Of a stretch of 64,000 nucleotides of DNA, positions 50,017 to 60,858 are shown one piece after another. Under the pieces are notes generated by a model. It did not search any database, was not told the DNA's origin, and saw nothing but the letters and a program-made list of their open reading frames with translations. The position numbers and the translations under genes are program-made. This DNA comes from Desulfobulbaceae bacterium. GTDB taxonomy: Bacteria > Desulfobacterota > Desulfobulbia > Desulfobulbales > Desulfocapsaceae. Numbering within the stretch: the first letter of the stretch is position 1; each line of letters begins with the position of its first letter. The DNA is taken from positions 20,333 to 84,332 of the forward strand of contig JALSMA010000077.1 of NCBI GenBank assembly GCA_026988015.1, in the 5' to 3' direction.

Positions 50017-52284
50017 CTATGCAATTTTATAATTGAAAGTGAGTTTCTTATTTCGAACTCCAACCGTCACCTCACCTCCACCAATAAGTTCTCCAAATAG
50101 AATCTCATCAGTGAGTACGTCACCAACTTCTTTCAAAATCAGGCGACGTAGCGGCCGGGCACCATACGCTGGGTCGTATCCAGTTCTGGCAAGCCAACTG
50201 CGTGCTGCCGGGGTGAGAGAGATATCAACCTTACGATCTGCAAGCTGCACCCTCAACTCTGTCATGAGCTTATCAACCACCTTCTCAACCGCCTTTGCAT
50301 CAAGGGCAGCAAAAGAGATACTGGCATCAAGACGGTTGCGAAATTCAGGAGAAAAAAGATTTTTCAATGCCTTCTGCTCCCGCCCTTTCGTTTCCGCAAC
50401 AAATCCGATAGGTGCAGCAGACATCTCCCGGGCACCGGCATTACTTGTCATAATAATAATAACATTACGAAAGTCTGCCTTCCTTCCTGAATTATCGGTG
50501 AGAGTGGAGTGATCCATCACCTGGAGCAGAATGGAAAAGATATCTGGATGAGCCTTTTCTATCTCATCAAGAAGCAGCACAGAATAAGGATGACGACGAA
50601 TAGCCTCCGTGAGCAGACCTCCCTGATCAAAACCCACATACCCCGGAGGCGCACCGATGAGCCGTGCCACAGCATGTTTTTCCATGTACTCACTCATATC
50701 AAAACGCTCAAAGTGAATGGATAGCTGTGCTGCAAGCTGCCTGGCAACCTCTGTCTTACCGACACCAGTGGGACCTGCAAAGAGGAAACTTCCGGTGGGG
50801 CTGTCAGGATTTCCAAGGCCCGCCCTGGAACGCTTAACCGCTGCAACCACGGCATCGATGGCATCATCCTGGCCGAAAATAACATCTTTCATGGAAGAAG
50901 TGAGTTCTTTTAAGGATGAGATTTCAGCACTGTTACCGCTCTTAGCCGGTACCCGCGCCATCTTGGAAACCACATTCTCAACATCACGAACCTTGACAAC
51001 TTTTCCCATTTTTCCGGCCATGCGAAACGCCGATCCTACTTCATCAAGGATATCAATGGCCTTATCAGGCAGGAAGCGGTCATTGATATACCTGTCTGCA
51101 AGCTCTGCAGTAGCACGAATGGCTGGTTTAGAATAGCTGACAAGGTGGTGCCCTTCATATCTGGACTGCAACCCCTGCAAAATACGACGAGTCTCATCAA
51201 CAGAAGGTTCTTCAATATCAATTTTCTGAAAGCGGCGGGACAAAGCCCTGTCTTTCTCAATATGATTTTTATACTCCTCGTAGGTGGTGGAACCGATGCA
51301 ACGCAGAGTCCCTGCCTGCAGAGCAGGTTTCAGGAGGTTAGAGGCATCCATGGAACCACCGCTTGTTGCACCAGCCCCCACAATGGTATGCATTTCATCA
51401 ATAAAAAGGATGGCGTTATCCCTGCGCTCAATGGCCGAAATAACCCCCTTGATTCGTTTTTCGAAATCACCACGATACTTGGTTCCTGCAACCATATTCC
51501 CCATATCAAGAAGATAAATTTCGACGTCCTGGAGCAAATCCGGAACTAACGCCTTTTCCATGGCCTGACGCGCAATAGCATCATCATGGATAAGAAGTGC
51601 CAGCCCTTCAGCAATGGCTGTTTTTCCAACTCCCGGCTCCCCCACCAGCAGCGGATTGTTTTTCTTTCTGCGGCATAGCACCTGCATCATCCGGCGTACT
51701 TCATTTTTACGGCCAATGAGAGGATCAAGCCTGCCCTCTGCAGCATATTTTGCGTAGTTTACAGTGAACTCCTGAAGGATTTTTTCATCCTTATCAGGTT
51801 TTTTCTCCGACTCATCAGTACCAGGCATCATGGGAAGAGGTTCCTTCTGCAGGCCCTCGGGCAGAGCATGGGAGATAAATTCCACCACAGACATCCGACC
51901 CAGCCCTTCAGAGCCGAGGAAAAAGACCGCATGTGACTCGGCCTCAGAAAATATTGAGACCAGCACATCACCACTGTCCACTTCTTTTTTACCGCAACTC
52001 TGTACATGGGCAACGGCCCTCTGCAGAACCCGGTTAAAGGCCACCGTCTGAGCAGGTTCCCCCTGCACCTCTGGACTATGAACGGGAAGTTCACCGGTAA
52101 AAAAAGATTCCAGCCGGTTTTTCAAGTTTGCAGTAGACCCTCCACATTCCTGAATAATATAACCTGCCAGTTCATCATGGAGCAATCCATAAAGCATATG
52201 CTCCACGGTAACATACTCATGGCGATATTCCTTTGCCTCACGAATGGCCCGAACCAGGGCTGCTTCCAGTGATTTACTTATCAT
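50017..52284 (-). CDS. clpA: ATP-dependent Clp protease ATP-binding subunit ClpA
   Basis: [35 protein letters not shown]; two AAA modules ([16 protein letters not shown]); clpS upstream. Confidence 0.96.
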   Translation of the reverse strand: MISKSLEAALVRAIREAKEYRHEYVTVEHMLYGLLHDELAGYIIQECGGSTANLKNRLESFFTGELPVHSPEVQGEPAQTVAFNRVLQRAVAHVQSCGKKEVDSGDVLVSIFSEAESHAVFFLGSEGLGRMSVVEFISHALPEGLQKEPLPMMPGTDESEKKPDKDEKILQEFTVNYAKYAAEGRLDPLIGRKNEVRRMMQVLCRRKKNNPLLVGEPGVGKTAIAEGLALLIHDDAIARQAMEKALVPDLLQDVEIYLLDMGNMVAGTKYRGDFEKRIKGVISAIERRDNAILFIDEMHTIVGAGATSGGSMDASNLLKPALQAGTLRCIGSTTYEEYKNHIEKDRALSRRFQKIDIEEPSVDETRRILQGLQSRYEGHHLVSYSKPAIRATAELADRYINDRFLPDKAIDILDEVGSAFRMAGKMGKVVKVRDVENVVSKMARVPAKSGNSAEISSLKELTSSMKDVIFGQDDAIDAVVAAVKRSRAGLGNPDSPTGSFLFAGPTGVGKTEVARQLAAQLSIHFERFDMSEYMEKHAVARLIGAPPGYVGFDQGGLLTEAIRRHPYSVLLLDEIEKAHPDIFSILLQVMDHSTLTDNSGRKADFRNVIIIMTSNAGAREMSAAPIGFVAETKGREQKALKNLFSPEFRNRLDASISFAALDAKAVEKVVDKLMTELRVQLADRKVDISLTPAARSWLARTGYDPAYGARPLRRLILKEVGDVLTDEILFGELIGGGEVTVGVRNKKLTFNYKIA

Positions 52285-52330
52285 AACAATTCCATTCAAA
52301 TCTGTAATAGTTCAAGGATTCCCAAATATT

Positions 52331-52633
52331 TCAAACTTTTTCAACACTGCAGCGCAGGGGAAACTCATTCTGTCTGGCAAGATCATGGACAATAACCACC
52401 TTTGTCTCACATATTTCCCGAGTATAGATCCCTGCAACCCCTACACCTTCCTGGTGTACATTCAACATAATTCTATTAGCCTCCGAGGTATTCTTCTGGA
52501 AAACATTCTCCAACACTGCAATTACAAATTCCATGGAGGTATAATCATCGTTGTGCAGCAGCACCTTATAAAGAGATGGCTCCTGAACCTTAAAATCATG
52601 CCTGGTTGCCACCGATCCTTTTCTGTCACTCAT
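52331..52633 (-). CDS. clpS: ATP-dependent Clp protease adaptor ClpS
   Basis: YKVLLHNDDYTSMEFVIAVLENVFQKNTSEANRIMLNVHQEGVGVAGIYTREICETKV. Confidence 0.96.
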   Translation of the reverse strand: MSDRKGSVATRHDFKVQEPSLYKVLLHNDDYTSMEFVIAVLENVFQKNTSEANRIMLNVHQEGVGVAGIYTREICETKVVIVHDLARQNEFPLRCSVEKV

Positions 52634-52724
52634 AATTCATTTCAATGTCTTTAAAACATTCCCAACAGCACCGCATTACCTGATACAATTATCATACGGA
52701 CTATTGATTTTTTTTTCAACTTTC

Positions 52725-54104
52725 CTATCCAGTCCGTTTAAAGGACCTGGCCCCAAGCATGGTCAGGAAAAGCTCCTCTAACACCAGTTCCGGTGGAAGG
52801 GGGGATCCTTTCATGCGAAATTCCGCCTGTAGCAACTGCCCCAGCCATTTCTTCAAGACAGGACAGGAGTACTCCTGAGCCCTGGAAAAAGACATGAACA
52901 GTGCATAAGGATGCCCTTTCAGCAGCTCACTCCACTCGCCGCTCTCTTTCAGTGCTGGTAGGTACACCTTCTGAAAATGCCCCGCATTCATCCCCGACTG
53001 CCACGTCGGCTGAGTCCCCAGCTGCAGAGATCTGAAAATGAGCATTTTCCGTAGATAATTCCGCATGGTGGCAAGAATTGCCAAACCATGTATCCCTTGA
53101 TCCTGTAAGTGGTTTAACACCAACAGGGTTCTTGCTACCTGACGTTTTCCAAATGCATCGGTGAGTTCAAACAGGGCATCTTCACGGGTACGCCCCACCA
53201 TCGCATCAAGGTCTTCAACGGTAATAAGATCACGATCAGCAGCAAACAATGCCAGTTTCTCAGTTTCCATGACAACAGCCACAGGGTGAAACCCGACCCG
53301 TTCGAACAAAGCCTCCATAGCCTTGGGAGCAATCTTCTTCTGGAACGCCTCCAGGGTTTTAAAAACCATTTCCCGCAAAACTTCTTTTTGCCCCTTCTGG
53401 GCCGCAGCACCGACTCCACTTGCCACAGAACAATCCACGACAAGCCCCTCCTTTTTAATAAAGGTAAATAGCTGTTTGCGTTTGTCAACAGCTTCGGCAC
53501 AGAGAATAAGTACATTCGCAGGCGGACCCCCCTTTTTAAAGGCTTCAACATAGCGACCGGCAATATCTGAGACTCCACCTGTTTTCACAGATGCCGAAGC
53601 TGCAGCAAGCAGTTCGGAAGTCCACCCCAGGTCACCGTCTGGCCTGGCAAAGCCAAAGAGTCCCTGCCACTGCTCTCCACTCATCTCGTTGAGTAAATCA
53701 TCTGGAGTGAGTCCGGCCAGGGAAAGAAAAGAGAGTAGGTGCCTGCGACAGGCCGCATCTTTCCCACTGGCCTTTGCCTGTTCTACCCTGCCCCAGATAG
53801 AAGAAGCAACTTGTTTGGAATGAAACAACCTGCTGTCAGTGACACGAAAGATCTGCAAGCCCGGTAACAGGCTGAAATTCAGCAACTGCCCGAGGGTTCT
53901 GCCGCAGTCCTCGGCATCACCATCTATGACATTCACAGCCCCCCCTGCGGGTCTTTCCAGAAGCCACTTCTGGAAAGTATCTGCTGCTTCACGACAGAGA
54001 AAACGCTCTCCGAAAAAGAGTACTATCCGAGGAAAATCATCCCATCCGTCCTGCCCCCCTCCAGTCAGCAGTGAAGGCAATTCTATTCGTTTAATGAGTG
54101 CCAT
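52725..54104 (-). CDS. holA: DNA polymerase III delta subunit HolA
   Basis: IVLFFGERFLCREAADTFQKWLL...FELTDAFGKRQVARTLLVLNHLQDQGIHGLAILATMRNYLRKML. Confidence 0.85.
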   Translation of the reverse strand: MALIKRIELPSLLTGGGQDGWDDFPRIVLFFGERFLCREAADTFQKWLLERPAGGAVNVIDGDAEDCGRTLGQLLNFSLLPGLQIFRVTDSRLFHSKQVASSIWGRVEQAKASGKDAACRRHLLSFLSLAGLTPDDLLNEMSGEQWQGLFGFARPDGDLGWTSELLAAASASVKTGGVSDIAGRYVEAFKKGGPPANVLILCAEAVDKRKQLFTFIKKEGLVVDCSVASGVGAAAQKGQKEVLREMVFKTLEAFQKKIAPKAMEALFERVGFHPVAVVMETEKLALFAADRDLITVEDLDAMVGRTREDALFELTDAFGKRQVARTLLVLNHLQDQGIHGLAILATMRNYLRKMLIFRSLQLGTQPTWQSGMNAGHFQKVYLPALKESGEWSELLKGHPYALFMSFSRAQEYSCPVLKKWLGQLLQAEFRMKGSPLPPELVLEELFLTMLGARSFKRTG

Positions 54105-56517
54105 TATCTATACTTTTCTGATCCATTATCTTGTGGAGAATTGCTGGAAGAGAACCCGGCTGCAGATAATCTTCCCCCAGCCCTCTTTTGAAGATCTTTG
54201 CTGAACGCTCCTGGATGTCATCCCAGCTGAGATCCTTCTCAGCCTTTGCCACAGCCTCAAAAAGAAATTCATTATAAGGGTTGTTGATGACAGCTTTCCC
54301 GGTACCAACGGTGGCCAGGATATCCACATTGTTGTTGAACAGGGCGGCAAGATCGGAATAGGCACGAATACCGCCGCAGGATCCAAGGCTCATAAAACGC
54401 TGTTTTGCTCCAAGCTCCACAGCGGTCACAGCTCCATTCTCCACAAGCTTCGAAATGGGATCTATGAGCTGTTCGGTACGCCAATAACTATGCCCACGCT
54501 GAGCAAACATCTCATGACCACCCGTTAAAAACTGTTTCAAAAGTTTTTCTTGAAGCAGTTCTCCTTGAAAGAGGTACACGGAGTGAGAAATCTCAATGGA
54601 GTTGACTTTTTTCACCCAATCCAACACTAGCGGATTCCTTGACTGGAGCCGAAACAGACCAGACAATGCGGCACTTGGTTTTAACTCGTATAACTGTATA
54701 AGTTCTGCACCTCGAGCGATTACCTTCTCGGAAACGTCAAGGTTAAAAGATGTTGAAAGTCTCGGGCGATATCCCTGATTACTCAAAAAACGACAATTTG
54801 AAAGATAGGACTGCCTGCCGTCATCATCATCATGGAAAACGGAAAGGCTTGACAGTCTGCCATCAGCCTTCCACTCTTCAAAGGCTGTCTTTGCATAATA
54901 TTGCAGAGGTATCGCGCCATACTCATACATCATCATCCGGATACGGATTTTATCCACATCCCCCACAAACTCTGAATAATACTCCAGATAATATTGGAGT
55001 ATTACCCGTAACTGGGTGGTAAATATGGTGTTTTTCTTCCGGATAGCTGACAGCATCTGAGCAATAAGATAACTGCGAGTATCAGGTTCAATGGTTTCCA
55101 GCAGGGTCATAAAAGTTGCCGAGAAAAGAATCAGGCTGTTTTCATCCTGAAAGGCTGACTGCATGACAAGGTCAAGTACCTGATTCTGCTCTACAGGGTC
55201 ATCCGGGAAAAAGAGTGCCAGTTTACCGCGTTGAGCCAGGCTGATAATAAAGTCTGAAACGTGGTTATTTGCCGGATCAACTTCCAGGAGAAAATGGAGA
55301 AGGTTCGCCCGGAACCGTTTGTCCATACGATCCTTAAGCACCGGCACCAGAATATCCCTGAAGGATGAATCATACAACTCACTCCCTCTGGAAAGCAGGA
55401 TATAAATATTCACTGTTGTGGCATCATAGGCCACCTGCACACGGGCCCTAGCGGTTGCCTTGCGCAGTGCGACAATAGCCGTGCCTTTCTTTCCATTTTT
55501 CAGCGGTGTAAAAAACGATTCTTTATACTTTTCCCGAACCTTCCAGTCCAGGCGGTTCCATAGAGTTTCCAGTGCGGCTGCAGAACTTGCCTTAAGAGTT
55601 GCAGCAGAGATCTCACGACCACGCAGGTCGGTCACAGAGTGGAGATCATTTATTTTCCAAGTCAGATAGTCGGATGATTCAGCCAGTCCCTTTAACAGGA
55701 TGGCTTTATCAGCAGGGGACTGTGCAAAAAAGAGCCACTCCTTGTCCTGCTGACTCTCACTGAAATAATATTTTGTCCAGGACAGAGCCATCCCGGGGGT
55801 GATATCTTGCTTAAACAGGCCACGTGCATCCCAGGCATCACTTTTTGAGAGACCAGCTATCAGCTCCATGATCTCAATAGCATGGTAGGCATTCATCTCA
55901 GCAATTCTGCAGCATTGTTCAGCAGCCCACTGCTGTTTTTCATTCATGCCAGCCACCATATCCATGGCTCTGGCAACACTTTCCCGGCTCTGTCCCGGCA
56001 GAAGCAGAAAAGCCTTCAGAGCCCATCCTGCCGGCTCCCCCATCACCTCAACGCGTCCCACATACTCCATAATTTCAGTGGCAGTGACCACATCAACCAG
56101 CTCAAAGGCACTCATGACACGCCTTTCAGAGTACCCCAGGGTACCGAGCTTCTCCAGAAACTGCCACGCAAGAGAAACATCAGCACCTTCCAGGGTCACA
56201 AAACGCTCCAGAAGCAGGAGATTGTCAAAGCTGATTTTCTCAGTCACCAGCCGTCGAAGAGCCGCCACCAGGTCTTCAGCGGGGATGGAATCTATCTTTG
56301 AAAAAGCCCGCAAAGCGCGTTTATTGGTGTAACTAAGGGCGCGAATGAAGCTCTTGTTAAATTCAAAAAGATCCTCATCTTCGCAGGCCACTCTACTGAA
56401 AGCCTTCAGGGTCTCAGCATAACCTTTATCCGGAATCCGTGCCTGGAGAGGTGAGACAAAACCAATAAAAACGAATATGACTATTATTATATTAAGTACA
56501 CTGACTTTATGTCGCAT
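54091..56517 (-). CDS. Large exported protein of unknown function with possible C-terminal caspase-like (clan CD) domain
   Basis: Signal peptide, about 600 aa helical region, C-terminal FAQRGHSYW...KQRFMSLGSCGGIRAYSDLAALFNNNVDILATVGTGKAVINNPYNEF; 14-nt overlap with holA. Confidence 0.75.
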   Translation of the reverse strand: MRHKVSVLNIIIVIFVFIGFVSPLQARIPDKGYAETLKAFSRVACEDEDLFEFNKSFIRALSYTNKRALRAFSKIDSIPAEDLVAALRRLVTEKISFDNLLLLERFVTLEGADVSLAWQFLEKLGTLGYSERRVMSAFELVDVVTATEIMEYVGRVEVMGEPAGWALKAFLLLPGQSRESVARAMDMVAGMNEKQQWAAEQCCRIAEMNAYHAIEIMELIAGLSKSDAWDARGLFKQDITPGMALSWTKYYFSESQQDKEWLFFAQSPADKAILLKGLAESSDYLTWKINDLHSVTDLRGREISAATLKASSAAALETLWNRLDWKVREKYKESFFTPLKNGKKGTAIVALRKATARARVQVAYDATTVNIYILLSRGSELYDSSFRDILVPVLKDRMDKRFRANLLHFLLEVDPANNHVSDFIISLAQRGKLALFFPDDPVEQNQVLDLVMQSAFQDENSLILFSATFMTLLETIEPDTRSYLIAQMLSAIRKKNTIFTTQLRVILQYYLEYYSEFVGDVDKIRIRMMMYEYGAIPLQYYAKTAFEEWKADGRLSSLSVFHDDDDGRQSYLSNCRFLSNQGYRPRLSTSFNLDVSEKVIARGAELIQLYELKPSAALSGLFRLQSRNPLVLDWVKKVNSIEISHSVYLFQGELLQEKLLKQFLTGGHEMFAQRGHSYWRTEQLIDPISKLVENGAVTAVELGAKQRFMSLGSCGGIRAYSDLAALFNNNVDILATVGTGKAVINNPYNEFLFEAVAKAEKDLSWDDIQERSAKIFKRGLGEDYLQPGSLPAILHKIMDQKSIDNGTH

Positions 56518-56673
56518 TTCTGTTTAAATCGAACAGCTGATTAGTTGATGATTGCTTGACTTCCTGCATAAACACTATAAGCTGGTCGCCTTTCCCACAC
56601 GTTTGCAAAAAAAAGAATACACTAGTAATAAGCATTTCCATGGAAATATCAAAATTATCTCCAGACCGTCCTA

Positions 56674-57603
56674 ATGAAAAGTGGCCACTCTAAAATCCTG
56701 CCTGCTCTTTCCCTGCTGCTGGCCACCCTTCTCTGGGCAAGTTCTTTTATTGCACTGAAGATCGCCTTCACAGACTACCACCCCATGGTAGTGATCGCAG
56801 GACGGATGGTGGTGGCATCCCTGGCATGCCTCTTTCTACTGCCCCATTTTCGGCATATCCGCATCCGCCATCAGGATTTCAAACTCATGGCCTTCATGGC
56901 CCTCTGTGAGCCCTGTTTATACTTCATTTTTGAAGCTCTTGCCCTGAAAAACACATCTGCATCTCAGGCGTCCATGATCACCACCCTGCTCCCCCTGCTG
57001 GTTTCCGTGGCCTCAGCTCTTTTTCTGGCCGAAAAATTTTCTCTACAAAACATAACCGGCCTGGGACTGGCCATGGCGGGTGCCCTCGCTCTCAGCATTG
57101 GCGGCGAGATCAGCCCCCATGCACCTGCTCCACTGCTTGGGAACTTCTATGAATTCCTGGCCATGATCTGTGCCACTGCCTACACTCTGGCCATCAAAAA
57201 ATTAACCAGTCGCTACTCTCCGCTATTTCTCACAGCGGTTCAAGCCTGGGTGGGCGCAATCTTTTTCCTGCCAATGCTGCTCCTCCCAGGGGTTCCTGTC
57301 CCTGAGACCTTTCTTCTGGTTCCCACCGCATCCATCATTTATCTGGGCATTGCTGTGACTCTTCTCGCATATGGAGCATACAACTATGCGCTCTCAGCAA
57401 TGGATGCCGGAAAGGCATCCATTTACATTAACCTAATCCCTCTCTTTACCATGCTTTTCAGCTGGATAATTTTCAAAGAGTCCTTTACCTTATTTCAATA
57501 TCTTGCAGGTTTTGTTATATTTTTCGGAGTAGCATTGAGTCAGGGATTTTGGCTCAAACGACCATTACAGCAGCAGGCACTCACAGATTCAGGAAAGATC
57601 TGA
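56674..57603 (+). CDS. EamA/DMT-family transporter
   Basis: About 10 TM helices, LLWASSFIALKIAFTDYHPMVVIAGRMVVASLACL. Confidence 0.92.
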   Translation: MKSGHSKILPALSLLLATLLWASSFIALKIAFTDYHPMVVIAGRMVVASLACLFLLPHFRHIRIRHQDFKLMAFMALCEPCLYFIFEALALKNTSASQASMITTLLPLLVSVASALFLAEKFSLQNITGLGLAMAGALALSIGGEISPHAPAPLLGNFYEFLAMICATAYTLAIKKLTSRYSPLFLTAVQAWVGAIFFLPMLLLPGVPVPETFLLVPTASIIYLGIAVTLLAYGAYNYALSAMDAGKASIYINLIPLFTMLFSWIIFKESFTLFQYLAGFVIFFGVALSQGFWLKRPLQQQALTDSGKI

Positions 57604-57625
57604 AACAGTATTGGATCAAAAGACC

Positions 57626-58117
57626 ATGCACATCAACACCCGAAACCAGGTTGAACAAAGTTTCCTCACATCTTCCAGAAACAGCGCCAGAAAAAAGCTC
57701 TATGCCCTTCGAGCAGAACAGGACGGGAATACGCAGCAGGCAAAGCTTTTTCGGGCCATGGCAGCATCAGAAGATGCCCAGGCCACCCGCTTTCTCCTCC
57801 AGTTACGGGGCCAGATTGGAAGCAACAGCCAGAATATTGCAACAATCTTCAGTCAAGAACTCCCTGAACTTGTTGAACATTATACACAAGCTGCACGAAT
57901 CGCCGCAAACACAAAAGACGTGGCCATGGAATCGGCATTCACCCAATCAGCAAAGGTTGCGCGTATTCATCAAAGCCTGATGAAAAAACTGGCGAATAAC
58001 CCCATAAAAAACAACAGCTACCAGGTCTGTTCCTTCTGTGGCTTTATCATGGAAGACCATGCCCCTGAACAGTGTCCCATCTGTACCGCTCCCGCAAAGC
58101 GTTTCAAAGAAATCTGA
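57626..58117 (+). CDS. Rubrerythrin-like protein with degenerate diiron ligands
   Basis: Helical domain plus rubredoxin-like CSFCGFIMEDHAPEQCPICTAPAKRFKEI. Confidence 0.8.
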   Translation: MHINTRNQVEQSFLTSSRNSARKKLYALRAEQDGNTQQAKLFRAMAASEDAQATRFLLQLRGQIGSNSQNIATIFSQELPELVEHYTQAARIAANTKDVAMESAFTQSAKVARIHQSLMKKLANNPIKNNSYQVCSFCGFIMEDHAPEQCPICTAPAKRFKEI

Positions 58118-58467
58118 TCTGAGAAAAATGAACGAGTAACACCTCACATGAAACGGGAACCAGTCCTAAACGCCACATCAATTACCCGCCGTAACCGCCC
58201 AATAAGCCATTCCACCACAACACCCCGCTGCTGACCGCCGGCTGGGCTCCCTGTAACTTTTGCAAAACATTCAGTTCTACTCATAAAACCCACCTCTTTA
58301 ATCAACAAATTCTAACGATACGCTAATAGTTTCATAATATCCTGCAGGTAATAATGAGGTAAATCAATACTAGGGGACAATATGAGGCATTTGCAGTGCT
58401 TTTCGTGGTTTAATTTTTGTTTTTCTTCCGACATCACACTTTACAACTCCTGTGGAGATGCGACTTG

Positions 58468-60858
58468 ATGCCCCTTGTTTTTACCTCCCATTACTCCGAC
58501 CAGACCTCTTGGGAGACCCCACCGACCCTGGATGAATGTTTACGGTTACTGGATGTCGATCCAAAGTCCCCCCACTATTTTCCATATGTCGGTACCGATG
58601 TCAGTGCTGGCTGCGAAAATGAATTACAGGTTGCAGTAGTGGGACAAGCTTCAGATGTTGATCTGCCTGATACCATCTTTTTTTCACGATATTATGCCAA
58701 CATCAAAAGAAGGGTGAGGAGTGGCGACACCGCCACAGCCGCCCTGGACAGCCTTACCGATTACCTTGACGACAACCCGAACAAGGTATGGGAGAACAGC
58801 TGGGTTCGCTTCCCCTGCCAAAGGTTGAATAAACATGCCCACGCCGTCATAGACCACGACCTTCGGGCCGATAAAAACAGTCCGAACGGCCCAAAGCGAA
58901 GCGACATTGATCGTTTCACCCTTACTGTCAAAGGTGACAAGTGGTTCAGACTTCCCATCAGTTATCTACTAAAACTCTCCCTGGCAGATGTTATCGGCAC
59001 TGGAGGCGGCGAGCTTATCCGAACCACAGCTACGAGACTTATGCCCCATTTCATAAGCGACAACACCTCTCCGGAGACCACATCATTTCACGTCTTAAGC
59101 AGCCCGGCTGTCGGTGGCGTCGGGAACAGAATGGCAAGGGAGGCGGCAAAACGCTTTTTACTGAGTACACTGCTCCTGAACTACGCCAATAAAAAATTTG
59201 GTCTGCAGGAGCATGGCCAGCAGGCCATGCTCTTTTTTTCTCCCCATCCACCAATCCGGCAAAGACAACTCAATGAGTGCATCTCAGATTCGTTCTATCG
59301 GGAGCTGTTCATGAGTCCCTGCCTCTCCGGATGGAACCGGGGCGAGCAGAAACAGGATTATATGGCCCTGTGTCATCAAGTCTTGAGTCGCAGTCACCTG
59401 AACGGAGTCATGAAATTGCGGGAGGCTGGCATTATCACCAATAACCTCGTTATCCTGCCCCAAACTTCAAATGTTGGTCTTGCAAACAATGGCACCCATA
59501 TCAGCCTTGGCAGTAAAAAACTCACCAACCTGTTACGTTCACCAACCACAGGTTTTGGTGCCAGACATGAAAAATATCTGGGTGATCTCCACGCCAGGAT
59601 AATGGAACATTTCCTGCCACTGTTTGTTGGGAGTTACAGTGCCGATCCATATCGCTTTGATTATGAAGATTTTCATCCGGAAAAACTCCTGGGATTTCTT
59701 CCCCACCAACTCGATTATACCCACCTGCGCATGCTCTGGCGAAGGTGGCGAAAAAAAGCCAAAAACAGAGCCTTTGGTCACGCTCTTACTCCCTTTGGAC
59801 CGCTGCCTCTGGATCGTTTTGTTCGCGGTATTTTCAGATTGAAGGGTGATTTTGTTGTCGACTTCAGGCTTCTTGACTATCCCGTATCTCTCCTGTCAAC
59901 CTGTGGTAACAATAGTCAGGATGGTACCTTGGGTAATGATAAAAGATTGAAAAAAGATCTCCACTCCCTAGGTCTCTTTGATAAACGGATGTCACTCTAC
60001 CAACTGATTCGTTTACGTCAGTATGACAGCATCGGGTTTTCGGGCTTTGAGTCTCGCTATTATTCCCAGTTTTACGATTTCAGCGACATGAAAGAGGCGG
60101 CGAACCTGCAAATGTTAATCGGCGCTTTAGCTTACAAATACATAATAACAAGACAAATAACCCACGAAGACATCCCGGCAACCCCGTTCGTTGAGAGTGA
60201 GAGGCGGCAGATTCTATTTGGCCTTGCGGTATCCATCCCCACCTTCTTTGTTGCCAAAAAAAGCGGGAACCGATTTTTAAGCCGTATCTTACCCAAAGTG
60301 AAGGGTGTCCGCAGCAGTCGCCGTTACCCCGGATATTTACGAGTTGGTAACCGGGAATATTTGAAAGCCATAGTTGCTCTTATTCGCCATGATGCTGCTG
60401 ACCTCATTGACATAATGGGTATGGAAACAACCGTCAATGACCTTGAAAACCGTCTTGATTTCCCACAGGAACAATCAGCTAAGGGCAAGCTTGTCAACGG
60501 AATCATGGCAAGTACCGGGGAAAAAACAACACCGTTCGCTTTCAGTGGCAAGGAATTTAATGAGGCCTCAGAAACCTTTTACCGGGAAAAGCTACGGCAT
60601 CAACATATCAAAGATGGCTTCACCTACCTGGCCCGGGATATTCGCGACATGGCCACTGGCCGCCTGCCCCTCCCCGTGGAGGAACGGGCAGAAATAACAC
60701 AATTTTGCGCGGGCATGCCTATTGAAGATGCTCTCTCAGCTGGGCTTCAAAAGACACAGAGCAATAACATGGCGACGCCTGACGCCATAAATATAATCCG
60801 CCTGATCCTCCTTGCAGAAAGTTTTTCTGGCAGTGACAATGGAGGTAATCACCAATGA
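58468..60858 (+). CDS. Large protein of unknown function, first gene of a PSD/Lgt-like cassette
   Basis: Intact ORF from ATG 58468 (MPLVFTSHYSDQTSW...), stop overlaps next ATG (ATGA); no family recognised. Confidence 0.8.
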   Translation: MPLVFTSHYSDQTSWETPPTLDECLRLLDVDPKSPHYFPYVGTDVSAGCENELQVAVVGQASDVDLPDTIFFSRYYANIKRRVRSGDTATAALDSLTDYLDDNPNKVWENSWVRFPCQRLNKHAHAVIDHDLRADKNSPNGPKRSDIDRFTLTVKGDKWFRLPISYLLKLSLADVIGTGGGELIRTTATRLMPHFISDNTSPETTSFHVLSSPAVGGVGNRMAREAAKRFLLSTLLLNYANKKFGLQEHGQQAMLFFSPHPPIRQRQLNECISDSFYRELFMSPCLSGWNRGEQKQDYMALCHQVLSRSHLNGVMKLREAGIITNNLVILPQTSNVGLANNGTHISLGSKKLTNLLRSPTTGFGARHEKYLGDLHARIMEHFLPLFVGSYSADPYRFDYEDFHPEKLLGFLPHQLDYTHLRMLWRRWRKKAKNRAFGHALTPFGPLPLDRFVRGIFRLKGDFVVDFRLLDYPVSLLSTCGNNSQDGTLGNDKRLKKDLHSLGLFDKRMSLYQLIRLRQYDSIGFSGFESRYYSQFYDFSDMKEAANLQMLIGALAYKYIITRQITHEDIPATPFVESERRQILFGLAVSIPTFFVAKKSGNRFLSRILPKVKGVRSSRRYPGYLRVGNREYLKAIVALIRHDAADLIDIMGMETTVNDLENRLDFPQEQSAKGKLVNGIMASTGEKTTPFAFSGKEFNEASETFYREKLRHQHIKDGFTYLARDIRDMATGRLPLPVEERAEITQFCAGMPIEDALSAGLQKTQSNNMATPDAINIIRLILLAESFSGSDNGGNHQ

